Shown piece by piece: positions 36,567-47,343 of a DNA stretch of 64,000 nt; positions within the stretch are counted from its first letter, which is position 1, and the number at the start of each line of letters is the position of its first letter. A model generated the notes under the pieces. The model saw only the letters and a program-made list of their open reading frames with translations, did not search any database and was not told the origin of the DNA. Source of the stretch: Acinetobacter sp. ANC 5054 (GTDB lineage Bacteria; Pseudomonadota; Gammaproteobacteria; Pseudomonadales; Moraxellaceae); the NCBI RefSeq assembly GCF_002135295.1, contig NZ_NEGG01000007.1, forward strand, positions 1 through 64,000. Reading direction: 5' to 3'. Both the position numbers and the translations under genes were made by a program.

Positions 36567-38093
36567 TTAATGCGCATGTCCACCACCTACACCCGCTTTT
36601 GGACGTGGGCATAGCCAAATGATCAGTGCAGCAAATATAAACACTCCTGCCAAAACTAAAAATACATGATTGGCGGAAAGGGTTAGAGCTTCTTTATCGA
36701 CCAGACTTGAAATATAACCCAAGGCTGCATCGGAACTCATCCCCGTATTCACCAAGGTATTTTGTACTTCTGTCACATGTAAATTACCGACCATTTCACT
36801 GCGTGCCACTTTGGTGTGATCATCCCAAATCGTCACTGCGATAGACGCACCAATTGCCCCTGCCATAGTTCTTAAGAAGTTCATCAGACCTGCGGCAGAC
36901 GCCATGTCTTGTGGTAGAACAGATGCTAATGCCATATTAGACAAGGGAATAAAGAAAAATGGCACAGCGAAGCCTTGCAGTATCTGCGGCAGTGCCAATG
37001 CCATAAAGTCTGCATCCGTGGTCCAGAAGGCACGCATCAGCGTTACTCCGCCCAATATACTTAAACCAAAACTGGCCAAAGCACGTTGGTCGTATTTGGT
37101 CGCTAGCTTGGCTACAATTGGCGACATGGTCAAACTGCCCAAGCCCATCGTTGCGGTTAAATAGCCTGCCCACGTTGCCGTATAACCTAAGTTGATCTGT
37201 AGCCACTGCGGAATCAATACAATACTGCCGAAGAATGCTCCAAAACCAAAGGCCAATGCCAATACCGAAATGGTAAAACTTCGGTACTTAAATAGCAGTA
37301 TATTCACTACAGGATACCGTTCGGTCAGCTCCCAAATAGTAAATACAATCAGCCCGACAAAGGCTGTAAGTGCCAAGACCATAATGAATGGATTATTAAA
37401 CCAATCGCGTTCATGACCGAGGTCTAACATCAACTGTAATGCACCAATCCACAGTACTAATAGCAGCAAACCACCACGGTCAATTTTCAATTTTTCAGTT
37501 GGAGTTTCAGCTGTTTTTAATAAGCGCATAGCTGCAATCGCACAACCAATCCCGACTGGAATATTAATAAAGAAGATCCAGTGCCAAGAGAGGTTATCAC
37601 TAATTGCACCACCCAAGATCGGTCCAAGAATTGGCCCTACAACGGTCGTCATGGCCCACATGCCCATGGCTTGTGATTGCTTTTCAGGTGGGAAAATGCG
37701 CATGAGCAAAGTTTGGCTGAGTGGCATAATTGGACCACCAAACAGACCTTGCCCAATTCGGCAAAATACCAACATTTCCAAACTGGTCGATAGACCACAG
37801 AGTACAGAAAATAAGGTAAAACCAAATAAACTGACCACAAAGACTCGTACAGAACCAAAGCGTCCCGCCAACCAACCCGTTAAAGGCACACAAATCGCTT
37901 CAGCGACCGCATACGAGGTAATGACCCATGTCCCTTGCGACGCAGATACTGCAAGACTACCTGTAATATGGGGCACAGAGACATTGGCAATGGTCATATC
38001 CAAAACGACCATAAAGTTCGCCAATGCCAGTACTAAGGCAGCGAGAATCAGACGACCACCTTTAAGGTCTGTCATTTGCATATGCTGATTCAT
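36567..38093 (-). CDS. emrB: DHA2-family multidrug efflux permease EmrB
   Basis: A 14-helix major facilitator permease that exports hydrophobic compounds with EmrA. It aligns with E. coli EmrB through [67 protein letters not shown] and the GVGGGHAH tail. The ATG at 38093 (508 aa) is preferred to the TTG two codons upstream. It starts about seven bases after the emrA stop. Confidence 0.94.
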   Translation of the reverse strand: [508 protein letters not shown]

Positions 38094-38099
38094 AGGCAA

Positions 38100-39251
38100 T
38101 TACTTCGATTTCAAATCAATCGTCGCTTCCATCGACAGTCCCACGCGTAGTGGATGTTCTGCCAATTCTTTCGGATCAAGTTGAATTCGTACAGGTAAAC
38201 GTTGTACGACTTTAATCCAGTTTCCTGTCGCATTTTGTGCGGGAATCAAAGCAAAGGCAGAACCTGTTCCACCTGAAAAACCTTGTACTGTGCCTTTATA
38301 TTTGACTTTGTCACCATACAAATCCGAAGTCAGCTCAACTTTTTGACCGGGTTTTACTCCTGCCAATTGGCTTTCTTTAAAGTTAGCATCGACATAAAGC
38401 TTTGCAACAGGAACCACCATCATCAGGCTTGTGCCCGGAGCAATACGTTGACCAACTTGTACATTTCGACGCGTCACCACACCATCAAAAGGTGCTTTAA
38501 TTTGTGTACGTTCTAAATCCAGCTCGGCTTGGACCAAACGGGCTTGAGCCACCAAAACATCTGGGGTTGAGTTTTCATTACTATTTTGAATTAAGGCATC
38601 ATTGGCTGCTTTATTACTTTGCGCAGCTTTTTGACTGGATTTGGCTTGTGCCACGCCTGCTTGTGCAACTTCAAGACTGGCTTTTGCCGTATTGACTGCA
38701 CTTTGCGCTGTACTCAATTCTTCTTTTGAAATTGCACCTGAAGCTGCCAATTGTTGACGACGGTATAATTCTTCCTGTGCTTTATTTACATCCGCTTGTG
38801 CCTTGTTCGCCTGTGCTTCGGCACTATGAATCGCATCATCACTCACATAAATTTGAGAGTTTAAAGAGCTACTATTTGCCGCAGTTTGCTTATATTGGCG
38901 CTTAGCCTTCAGCAATTCTGCTTTGGCCTGTGCTAAGGCAATGTCTGCATCACGTGCATCAATGCTTACCAACACATCGCCTTTTTTCACTTGCTGGGTG
39001 TCACTGACCAAAACATCAGACACTTGACCTGTGACCATGGAGGTAATTGAAGCTGTTTCTGCGCCAACATAAGCATTGTCTGTACTGACTGAATTATTTA
39101 GAAATATTGACCAAATAAAATAAATCACCAGACCAATAACAACGAGGATTGCCACAATGCCCAAGGCTTTTTTGCGGCGACCTTTTAATTCTTGATCGGT
39201 AGGTTGTTCTGACTGCAGTGTTTCTGGCAGCGTACTTGGGGTATCTGTCAT
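38100..39251 (-). CDS. emrA: Membrane fusion protein EmrA (HlyD family)
   Basis: The 383-aa product spans the periplasm between EmrB and an outer-membrane channel. It has one N-terminal membrane helix (about 30-52), a split biotinyl-lipoyl domain (STDNAYVGAETASITSMVTGQV and IKAPFDGVVTRRNVQVGQ), a long Ala/Gln-rich helical hairpin (about 100-240) and a beta barrel. It is upstream of emrB on the same strand. No emrR-like regulator is adjacent. Confidence 0.94.
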   Translation of the reverse strand: MTDTPSTLPETLQSEQPTDQELKGRRKKALGIVAILVVIGLVIYFIWSIFLNNSVSTDNAYVGAETASITSMVTGQVSDVLVSDTQQVKKGDVLVSIDARDADIALAQAKAELLKAKRQYKQTAANSSSLNSQIYVSDDAIHSAEAQANKAQADVNKAQEELYRRQQLAASGAISKEELSTAQSAVNTAKASLEVAQAGVAQAKSSQKAAQSNKAANDALIQNSNENSTPDVLVAQARLVQAELDLERTQIKAPFDGVVTRRNVQVGQRIAPGTSLMMVVPVAKLYVDANFKESQLAGVKPGQKVELTSDLYGDKVKYKGTVQGFSGGTGSAFALIPAQNATGNWIKVVQRLPVRIQLDPKELAEHPLRVGLSMEATIDLKSK

Positions 39252-39521
39252 AGATTTATCCTAAATCCAGCGGACTTGGTCATGGCATCACGGGCTGATT
39301 ACAGCCTTTACGACATTGCTGTCAGAATATGGTGTCGATGAGAAAGTCTATCTACTTTATATTTTCGGCATTTTAAAGCTAAAAAATCATATTCTGAGAA
39401 TAGAAAATGTAACTCTTCAGTCTTTTTTCTCGAACAGCAGGGAAATTACTTCCCATACTGTTGATCAATCAGTCTATTTTATCGCTAATCATAAAGAGTA
39501 AAACTGAAACGATACTTAAGT

Positions 39522-40019
39522 TTAATAGGCATAAGATGCAATAGCCGTCGCGATAGCTTTGCCTTCGTCATTCACCATGGTCATACGCATAGTGCAACCC
39601 TTACGTCCTAAGCGTAGCGTTTCTGCTCGAGCAACAAAACGTTGACCACGACCTGGTGCCAAATAATCGACACGCATATCGACTGTTGCAAGACGGGAAA
39701 CCTTTTTACTGGTTTCAGCCATATCTTCAGGTGTTGCTCGTTTATACAATTCACCCATGGCAGATATACCACCAATACTATCGAGCAGTGTTGCTGCAAC
39801 ACCCCCATGTAAAATCTGAAATGCGACATTACCAATGAGGTTACTGGTCATATCCACCTGTGCTTCAATTTGGTCACCGACCACCACCATACGCATGCCA
39901 TTGTATTGATAAAAAGGAGATTCGTTAAAAGCCTGTGCAATATTGTCTAATAAGGTGCCAATTTGAATATTCGAGTTTAAATCAACATTTCCTGTCCAAC
40001 TCTTTGTTACATCTGTCAT
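39522..40019 (-). CDS. Hotdog-fold thioesterase family protein (YigI-like)
   Basis: The 165-aa product resembles PaaI/YigI-type acyl-CoA thioesterases: LHGGVAATLLDSIGGISAM is the hotdog helix, followed by TVDMRVDYLAPGRGQRFVARAE. The substrate is not known. It is divergent from hemB with about 107 bases between. Confidence 0.88.
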   Translation of the reverse strand: MTDVTKSWTGNVDLNSNIQIGTLLDNIAQAFNESPFYQYNGMRMVVVGDQIEAQVDMTSNLIGNVAFQILHGGVAATLLDSIGGISAMGELYKRATPEDMAETSKKVSRLATVDMRVDYLAPGRGQRFVARAETLRLGRKGCTMRMTMVNDEGKAIATAIASYAY

Positions 40020-40048
40020 AGCCTACTCGAATTACGGTCATTAAATAA

Positions 40049-41140
<1,092 letters not shown>

Positions 41141-41151
41141 AGCCATTCCTG

Positions 41152-41184
41152 AGCCTTCCTATTTTAAAATAGGGAGGCTTTTTT
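41152..41184 (+). terminator. Terminator after hemB
   Basis: AGCCTTCCTATTTT pairs with AAAATAGGGAGGCT with one imperfect position, followed by a T-run. Confidence 0.88.
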
Positions 41185-41293
41185 CTAACCGAATGGTTCA
41201 TCTCGGTTTGTATTTATAAACTTCAAGGACGAAGGTTAAATAAAAAAATTTAACCTCTGATCAATCTCTCAGAAAAAAATCGGTATATCAGAA

Positions 41294-42436
41294 ATGCATA
41301 TTGCCATCATTGGCGCAGGTGTCAGCGGTTTACTTTCAGCTTTGGAATTGCTTGAACGTGGCTGTTCGGTATCTATTTTCGACCAACAACAAACGGGCTC
41401 TGCCGCCTCATGGGCGGGTGGTGGCATATTATCCCCGATGTATCCTTGGCGCTATGCCAAAGCGGTCAATGCCCTTGCCCGTTATGGCAAGCAAGGCTAT
41501 CTCAAATGGAATGCACTTTTAAAACCTGTAACAGGTATTGATTTTGAAATTCATGAAACGGGCATGCTGATTTTCGATGAAGATGATTCCGACATTGGGC
41601 TCAATTATGCAAGCGTTCACCAAGACCCTATGCAGCAAGCCCTGTATTTACAGCATGCACAAATCGAACAGGTCAATTCCCACATTTCGCCTAAGTTTCA
41701 ACAGGCGATTTATTTTCCACAGCTCGCAAATGTGCGTAACCCGCGCTTATTACAATCGCTGAACGCTTATTTACAGCAACATCCACGCGTAACTATTTTT
41801 GAGCACAGCCCTATAACCAAGCTCAATATTGAGCAGCAGCGTATTCACGCGATCTCGACTAAAGATGGGCAACAACATCATGCTGATCATGTTGTTTTGG
41901 CAACAGGTGCTTGGTCTGCGCAGTGGAGTAAACAACTGGAAATTGAGATTCCTGTAACACCTGTACAAGGGCAAATGTTGCTCTTTAAAACGCCAAAAGA
42001 CTGGTTACCCACGATGTGCATGAATAAAGTCATGTATCTGATTCCACGCCAGGATGGTCATATTGTTTGTGGTTCAAGCATGCGCCAATGTGGTTTTGAC
42101 ACTCAAACGAACGCTGAAACGCTGGCACACATCAAAGCATCCTGTTTGGACATGGTGCCCGAACTTGCTGAATTTCCGATTATTCAATCTTGGGCGGGTT
42201 TACGTCCCTCTTCACCGCATGGCGTACCGTATATTGGGAAAATGCCGAATATTGATAATCTATGGGCAAATTTCGGGCATTTCAGAAATGGGCTCTGTAT
42301 GGGACCTGCATCCGCTCAACTTCTGGCAGAGTTAATGATGGGTGAAACAACATCCTATAATGCTGCTGACTATACGCCAGAGCGCTTATATCAGGACGCA
42401 TTTTCAGGATCAGACCAATACACAGCGATTCTCTGA
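41294..42436 (+). CDS. thiO: FAD-dependent glycine oxidase-like protein (ThiO/DAO family)
   Basis: The N-terminus IAIIGAGVSGLLSALELLERG is an FAD Rossmann fingerprint, and GSAASWAGGGILSPMYPWRY and the C-terminal IIQSWAGLRPSSPHGVPYIG and GHFRNGLCMGPASA segments are typical of D-amino-acid oxidase relatives. ThiO makes iminoglycine for the thiazole of thiamine. No other thi genes are adjacent, so the assignment to glycine is by family similarity. It is 380 aa and ends four bases from the convergent neighbour. Confidence 0.85.
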   Translation: MHIAIIGAGVSGLLSALELLERGCSVSIFDQQQTGSAASWAGGGILSPMYPWRYAKAVNALARYGKQGYLKWNALLKPVTGIDFEIHETGMLIFDEDDSDIGLNYASVHQDPMQQALYLQHAQIEQVNSHISPKFQQAIYFPQLANVRNPRLLQSLNAYLQQHPRVTIFEHSPITKLNIEQQRIHAISTKDGQQHHADHVVLATGAWSAQWSKQLEIEIPVTPVQGQMLLFKTPKDWLPTMCMNKVMYLIPRQDGHIVCGSSMRQCGFDTQTNAETLAHIKASCLDMVPELAEFPIIQSWAGLRPSSPHGVPYIGKMPNIDNLWANFGHFRNGLCMGPASAQLLAELMMGETTSYNAADYTPERLYQDAFSGSDQYTAIL

Positions 42437-42440
42437 AAAA

Positions 42441-43376
42441 TTATTGCAGCAAATGTTTCAAAGCTTCGGCGAGTGTTGGATATTTAAACTCAAAACCTTC
42501 TGAGGATAAGGCAGCCGGTTTGACAAATTGACCATTTAAAATCAATTGCGACTGCTCCCCTAACATCAGCTTAAAGACGATGCCGGGTACATTAAATAAA
42601 GGTTTTTTCTGTAACTGACGTGATGCAGTTAAGGCAAATTGTGCTTGCGTGGTGCGCTCTGGAGCAACCACATTATAAATTTTACTGCGTGCAGATGGTA
42701 CGCCCTCAAGCTGCCGCTGTTTATTGGCCTCTTTCATCAAATACAAGATCACTCGAATCACATCCTGCACATGCACCCAAACAAAAGGCTGGCGACCATG
42801 ACCAATTTTATTGACTAGATTGAGTCGAATAGGCTTTAACATTTGCGGCAAAATGCCACCACCTGCCGCCAATACCACCCCCAATCGAATAATGTGCGTA
42901 TTTTGCTCAGGATATAACTGTATTGTTTGCTCCCAGCGTTGACACAATTCAGACATAAAAATTGCTTGAGATTGGGCTTGCTCATCACAAACTTGCTGCC
43001 ATTGCTCATTCACATCAATGCCGTAATAGCCCACAGCAGAGCCAGAAATAATGCGTTTCGGAAAAATTTTACGCTTACGCAAATATTGATACAATGCTAG
43101 GGTCGTGTTGACCCGACTATCAATGAGTTGCTGTTTACGTGCCTCAGTCCATCTGCCCTGACCGATACTTTCGCCCGCCAAGTTAATCACATAATCAATC
43201 CGATCATGCGGAATTTGATCAAGCTCCTGCACCCAGGTCACATTTGGTGATTTTGAAATTCGTCCCGCCTTACGGGTCAGTCCAATAATTTTATAATCCT
43301 GCGCCAAAAGTGCGGGAATCAAATGCGAACCAATAAAACCGCTACCACCGGTCAGTAGCACAGTAGGCTGATGCAT
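42441..43376 (-). CDS. TIGR01777-type NAD(P)-dependent epimerase (YfcH-like)
   Basis: An extended short-chain dehydrogenase: TGGSGFIGSHLIPALLAQ nucleotide site at the N-terminus, GYYG in SAVGYYGID at the catalytic tyrosine position, and the family-typical VNLAGESIGQGRWTEARKQ and WVHVQDV segments. The 311-aa length is normal. The C-terminal part fits DUF1731. Substrate unknown. Confidence 0.92.
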   Translation of the reverse strand: MHQPTVLLTGGSGFIGSHLIPALLAQDYKIIGLTRKAGRISKSPNVTWVQELDQIPHDRIDYVINLAGESIGQGRWTEARKQQLIDSRVNTTLALYQYLRKRKIFPKRIISGSAVGYYGIDVNEQWQQVCDEQAQSQAIFMSELCQRWEQTIQLYPEQNTHIIRLGVVLAAGGGILPQMLKPIRLNLVNKIGHGRQPFVWVHVQDVIRVILYLMKEANKQRQLEGVPSARSKIYNVVAPERTTQAQFALTASRQLQKKPLFNVPGIVFKLMLGEQSQLILNGQFVKPAALSSEGFEFKYPTLAEALKHLLQ

Positions 43377-43439
43377 AGTCTGTTCTTTTCGTAAAGTCTA
43401 GGCCTTATCTATAGAACATGTTCCTGCATCGTTCAAGCT

Positions 43440-43889
43440 TTAAGCACTAAACTTTTTAATTGCCATGCGCTTGGCCAGTGGCCCATAAAACCAGTAAGTT
43501 AATAAATACAACGGAATAGCCATAAGCAGGAGCATAATAAGCATGATGCTCATAAACTGAGGATTTTGGACATACAGTAATAAATTTTGCCAAATTTCAG
43601 GATCATTGCGTGAAAAAATGGCAATACCCATCAGCAAAAAGGCCAAATTGTAGAGCCAAAAAATCAGACTAAATCCTAACGTTATTTTTTTGCGTTCAGA
43701 TTGAGTTGGTGCACGTTGAGTTTTCTTCAAAAAGCGAAACAGCACAAAAATCATAGCTACAAGATAAGGTACAATCGTTAAAATACCACCAACACCTTGT
43801 GGTAGTAACGCTGCGACCACACCACAAATGCAGGTCATCGCAAAGCACATAATGAAAAACATTAAAAAATAACGTGTTAGAGACACCAT
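43440..43889 (-). CDS. Small inner-membrane protein, ABZJ_00895-like (149 aa)
   Basis: Four hydrophobic helices are visible (YFLMFFIMCFAMTCICGVVA, ILTIVPYLVAMIFVLFRFL, FSLIFWLYNLAFLLMGIAIF, MSIMLIMLLLMAIPLYLL). It resembles, from memory, the Acinetobacter ABZJ_00895 family of unknown function. The ATG at 43889 gives MVSLTRYFLM; the longer frame begins with a TTG at 43901. Confidence 0.75.
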   Translation of the reverse strand: MVSLTRYFLMFFIMCFAMTCICGVVAALLPQGVGGILTIVPYLVAMIFVLFRFLKKTQRAPTQSERKKITLGFSLIFWLYNLAFLLMGIAIFSRNDPEIWQNLLLYVQNPQFMSIMLIMLLLMAIPLYLLTYWFYGPLAKRMAIKKFSA

Positions 43890-43984
43890 TTCGATGACCA
43901 ATATATAAATTTGAATTTATTATAAAAAAAAATGAACTTTTTTTCATTTTCTTGTCAACCGATCTGTAAACGGCTGCGTTATAT

Positions 43985-44164
43985 AGGGTACAAGGTCTGT
44001 AGCAACCGATGATTTGGACGGCATCCACAATGTTTCGGTGACCTTTTACTTAAAAGCAATAAGCTTCATTTTGAACTCGAGTCATGTACAGCAGCCATCA
44101 CTTCAGTTCAAAATAGATTTTTTGACCGACGATTTCATCATCACTCGAATCGTCGGTCTTTTAT
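43985..44164 (+). ncRNA. Candidate structured small RNA
   Basis: Three hairpins follow each other in a gene-free gap. GGTC/GACC with inner ACCGA/TCGGT encloses about 43995-44043. ATTTTGAACT pairs with AGTTCAAAAT (about 44068-44114). A strong terminator closes at 44124-44164. A TTATAT box precedes at about 43980, but no good -35 box at 17 bases was found. No coding gene on this strand explains the terminator. I do not recognise a known RNA family. Confidence 0.4.
44124..44164 (+). terminator. Strong terminator with no coding gene upstream
   Basis: GACCGACGATT (44124-44134) pairs perfectly with AATCGTCGGTC (44148-44158), followed by TTTTATTTTG on the plus strand. Confidence 0.85.
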
Positions 44165-44278
44165 TTTGTGGCTACCTTTATTTTAACCCTTTTCATACAC
44201 ATAAAAAAATAGTCGATGAATACACCGACTAAATTTCATTGTTGTAAAACCACCATTTTGTCATTCAGTATCTAGGCT

Positions 44279-45223
44279 TTAAGCCGCATAATAACGATTT
44301 CGTCCCTGATGCTTCGCCACATACAAGTTCTTATCTACTTGATCTAGAAATTGCATTCGATTATCTAATTCAGTTGGTGTGATGGTTTTAATCCCCATAC
44401 TGAGCGTGACTAAATCCGATACTGCTGAAGCTTTATGTGGCAAACGAGCCGCTTTTACCGCATCCATGATTCTATCCGCCATGAGTCGGGCCGCCGCTTC
44501 ATTGGTTTCGGGTAAAATCCATGCAAACTCTTCGCCGCCATAGCGCGCAACTAAATCACGTGGACGTGAGCAACAAGATTCTAAACTTTTGGCAATTTGT
44601 CTTAAGCACGTATCACCAATCACATGACCATTCAAATCGTTATATTGTTTAAAATAATCCAGATCGAGCAGGATTAAACTTAAGGGCTTTTGCATGCGAA
44701 TGGCATTTAACCATTCCCGTTGATAAAACTCATCAAACAAACGACGGTTCGCAATTCCTGTTAAACCATCTTTATAAGAATACTCTTCAAGCTGACGTTG
44801 CAGCTTTTGCAGTTGTTCTTCCTGTTTTTTTCGTTCCGAAATATCAAACATAAAGCCAACTAAAGAATCAACCTCTCCATTTTCATTTCGCACCACGTGT
44901 ACAACATCTCGTACCCATAAATAAGTTCCATCAGCTTTTAAAGCACGATAGTCCGCCTCATGGTCAATACCTGCAATTGATTGTGCAACACAGGTATTTA
45001 CAACACGATCTCGGTCATCATCGTGCATACGATCAGCCCAGTCTTGCACGGTACGCCAAGTATTTTGTTTCCAACCCAACAACTTTTCAATTTGTGGTCC
45101 AACATAGGTATACGCTTTGCTTTCCCAGTCAATCGACCAGGGAATGGCTAAAGTAGACTCGAGCAGGGTTTTGTACACCATACTGCTTGCGAGTTTTTCT
45201 TCATCAAACGGATTATTTGGCAT
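44279..45223 (-). CDS. PAS-GGDEF diguanylate cyclase
   Basis: The protein makes cyclic di-GMP. A PAS/PAC sensor domain (about 25-130: DWESKAYTYVGPQIEKLLGW, LVGFMFDISERKKQ) is followed by a short coiled coil and a GGDEF domain with an intact RYGGEEF active site and the inhibitory RxxD site (RPRD) five residues before it. The ATG at 45223 has GGAGAA upstream and gives 314 aa; the longer frame to 45256 lacks support. It may influence adhesin expression or pilus use, but nothing here shows that. Confidence 0.94.
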   Translation of the reverse strand: MPNNPFDEEKLASSMVYKTLLESTLAIPWSIDWESKAYTYVGPQIEKLLGWKQNTWRTVQDWADRMHDDDRDRVVNTCVAQSIAGIDHEADYRALKADGTYLWVRDVVHVVRNENGEVDSLVGFMFDISERKKQEEQLQKLQRQLEEYSYKDGLTGIANRRLFDEFYQREWLNAIRMQKPLSLILLDLDYFKQYNDLNGHVIGDTCLRQIAKSLESCCSRPRDLVARYGGEEFAWILPETNEAAARLMADRIMDAVKAARLPHKASAVSDLVTLSMGIKTITPTELDNRMQFLDQVDKNLYVAKHQGRNRYYAA

Positions 45224-45406
45224 GAAAGTTCTCCATTTTCCCCAAAAGGTGGTCAAATCGACCTAAATAACATTAATGACTGATTTACAGGATTCCAACA
45301 AAAAATAATATCCCCTGTTCTTGGTATTTCTTAAGCTATTAGATTAATACTGAGTATTAAATATCGAATAAATCACTTATTTATATAAAAATATAGGATA
45401 GTTCTC

Positions 45407-45784
45407 ATGAATCAACTCAGTTACTTTGAAATTCAATCTTCCAATCCTGCACGTGAAGTTACATTTTACCAAGCAGTTTTCGGTTGGACCTTTACCGAAA
45501 TTAAGGGGCTCCCGATTGAATATTATCAAATTGAAACCCCTAGTGTGCATGGCGGTTTATTAGCACGTCCTGCATCTACACCACCAACTCACTGTGGTAC
45601 CAATGCGTTTACCTGTAGTTTTGAAGTCGAAAATTTTGACCAAACGGCTGCCATAATTTTAGCCAATGGTGGTCAAGTCGCCATGGAAAAATTCGCGATT
45701 CCTGGTCGTTGTTGGCAAGGCTATTTTTTAGATGCTGACCACAATACCTTTGGATTAGTACAAGTAGATGAAAATGCCCAATAA
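45407..45784 (+). CDS. VOC-family (glyoxalase-like) protein
   Basis: The 125-aa product is a single vicinal-oxygen-chelate domain: YFEIQSSNPAREVTFYQAVFGW at the N-terminus and GYFLDADHNTFGLVQ at the end. Substrate unknown. It is a single gene with TAGGATAGT upstream of the ATG. Confidence 0.9.
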   Translation: MNQLSYFEIQSSNPAREVTFYQAVFGWTFTEIKGLPIEYYQIETPSVHGGLLARPASTPPTHCGTNAFTCSFEVENFDQTAAIILANGGQVAMEKFAIPGRCWQGYFLDADHNTFGLVQVDENAQ

Positions 45785-46074
45785 ATATAGTTAATGAAGT
45801 CAAATAGCCCGAGTATCTTGCGCTAACAAAGCCACAGCTACTTGCTCAGTCATGTCTAAACGATACAAAGCAGACAAGATAACCAGAACCGATCAAAATC
45901 CAATTTGCTGAGACTAAATAGAAATGAAACTGGCTTAGCAGTTGCAGTTCGTACATAAGCCATTGAGATAAATATTCTTTTTACGACATCTGTTGTCGCA
46001 TAGATCAGTTGTCACAAGTTTCAAGCATGAAATTATGCTAAGTTATGACAGGCATATTATTGTTTTGAGTTCAC

Positions 46075-47325
46075 ATGACTGTACGCTTTTTTCATACTTC
46101 GGATTGGCATTTGGGGCAATTTTTTTACAATCACGCACGGGACTATGAACACGAGCAGTTTTTAACATGGCTATTAGAACAAATTCAGCTTGAACAGCCG
46201 CATGCCCTGCTCATTGCGGGGGATATTTTTGATGTCATTAATCCTGCATCAAAAGCCCAAAAACAACTCTATCAATTTTTAGCCGATGCACATGAACGTG
46301 CACCACACATGCAAACCCTGATGATTGCGGGCAACCATGACTCAGGTTACCGTGTCGAACAAGTTCAACCCCTACTTGATAAATATCATGCGAAAGCCGT
46401 TGGGGTCATTAAATGGACAGAAAATCATTGCCTAGATTTAGACACCTTATTACTTCCAATTTATGATGCAGAGCAAAATATTGTTGCATGGTGTTTGAGC
46501 CTGCCCTTTTTACGAAGTTCTGAAATTACAGGCACCTACAATGAACATACGCAAAACAGTCAAAGTGCAATCGCCTATTTACATCAACAACTGATTGCCG
46601 AAGCTAAAGCACGAAAAACACCTGAACAAGCATTAATTCTGATGTCACATGCACATATGCAAGGTGGAGAAGTTTCAGATTCTGAGCGTTCCATTATCAT
46701 TGGCAATGAAGAAGCGCTTTCAACGGCCTTATTTGACGACATCATTGATTATGTAGCATTGGGTCATTTACATAAACCGCAAAAGGTTGGTTCAGAACAC
46801 ATCCGCTATAGCGGCTCGCCCATTCCATTATCCTTTAGTGAAATTAATTATCCACATCAAGTTCTTAAAGTTTCGATTGATCCGTCAAAACAGGAAAACC
46901 GTCTCCAATATGAAGCTTTAAAAATTCCACGCGCAGTTCATTTACACCGTATTAAAGGTGATATTGATGAGGTCATTGGCAAACTTAAAGCCTTAGCTGC
47001 GGGTGAAATTGCAGACATTAACCAACGTGAATATATTGAAGTGGAATATCACACTGATGCTCCGCCACCCCCCAATTTACGCCAACAATTTGAAGACGCT
47101 TTAGCACCCAATCGCTATCGATTAGTGCGGATTCAACGCAAATATTTAGCATCTGATGCTGAGCAGTGCCAAGAATCTCAAATTAGCCTTGAACCGCCAA
47201 CTCCTGAAAAATTATTCCAACAAATTTGGGCGAAACAAGGTTTTAGTGCCGACGAGGAAGTGTTGCGGGACTTCATGAGTTTGGTACATGAAGCAGAACA
47301 ACAATCGAATGAAGATAGCCACTAA
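46075..47325 (+). CDS. sbcD: Nuclease SbcCD subunit D
   Basis: SbcD is the Mre11-type nuclease that, with SbcC, cleaves hairpins and processes DNA ends. The phosphoesterase motifs are visible in order: DWHLGQ, AGDIFD, AGNHDS, SHAHMQG, LGHLHKPQ. The 416-aa length is normal. The gene is 18 bases upstream of sbcC. Confidence 0.96.
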   Translation: MTVRFFHTSDWHLGQFFYNHARDYEHEQFLTWLLEQIQLEQPHALLIAGDIFDVINPASKAQKQLYQFLADAHERAPHMQTLMIAGNHDSGYRVEQVQPLLDKYHAKAVGVIKWTENHCLDLDTLLLPIYDAEQNIVAWCLSLPFLRSSEITGTYNEHTQNSQSAIAYLHQQLIAEAKARKTPEQALILMSHAHMQGGEVSDSERSIIIGNEEALSTALFDDIIDYVALGHLHKPQKVGSEHIRYSGSPIPLSFSEINYPHQVLKVSIDPSKQENRLQYEALKIPRAVHLHRIKGDIDEVIGKLKALAAGEIADINQREYIEVEYHTDAPPPPNLRQQFEDALAPNRYRLVRIQRKYLASDAEQCQESQISLEPPTPEKLFQQIWAKQGFSADEEVLRDFMSLVHEAEQQSNEDSH

Positions 47326-47343
47326 GCGAATTTAGAGAAAAAA

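Noticed and set aside
39316..39501. 61-codon plus-strand frame upstream of emrA
   Set aside because: No ribosome-binding site and no recognisable protein pattern; likely the emrA promoter region.
44014..44232. 72-codon plus-strand frame in the gap before the diguanylate cyclase gene
   Set aside because: It reads through the perfect terminator hairpin at 44124-44164 and lacks a ribosome-binding site; the hairpins suggest RNA, not protein.
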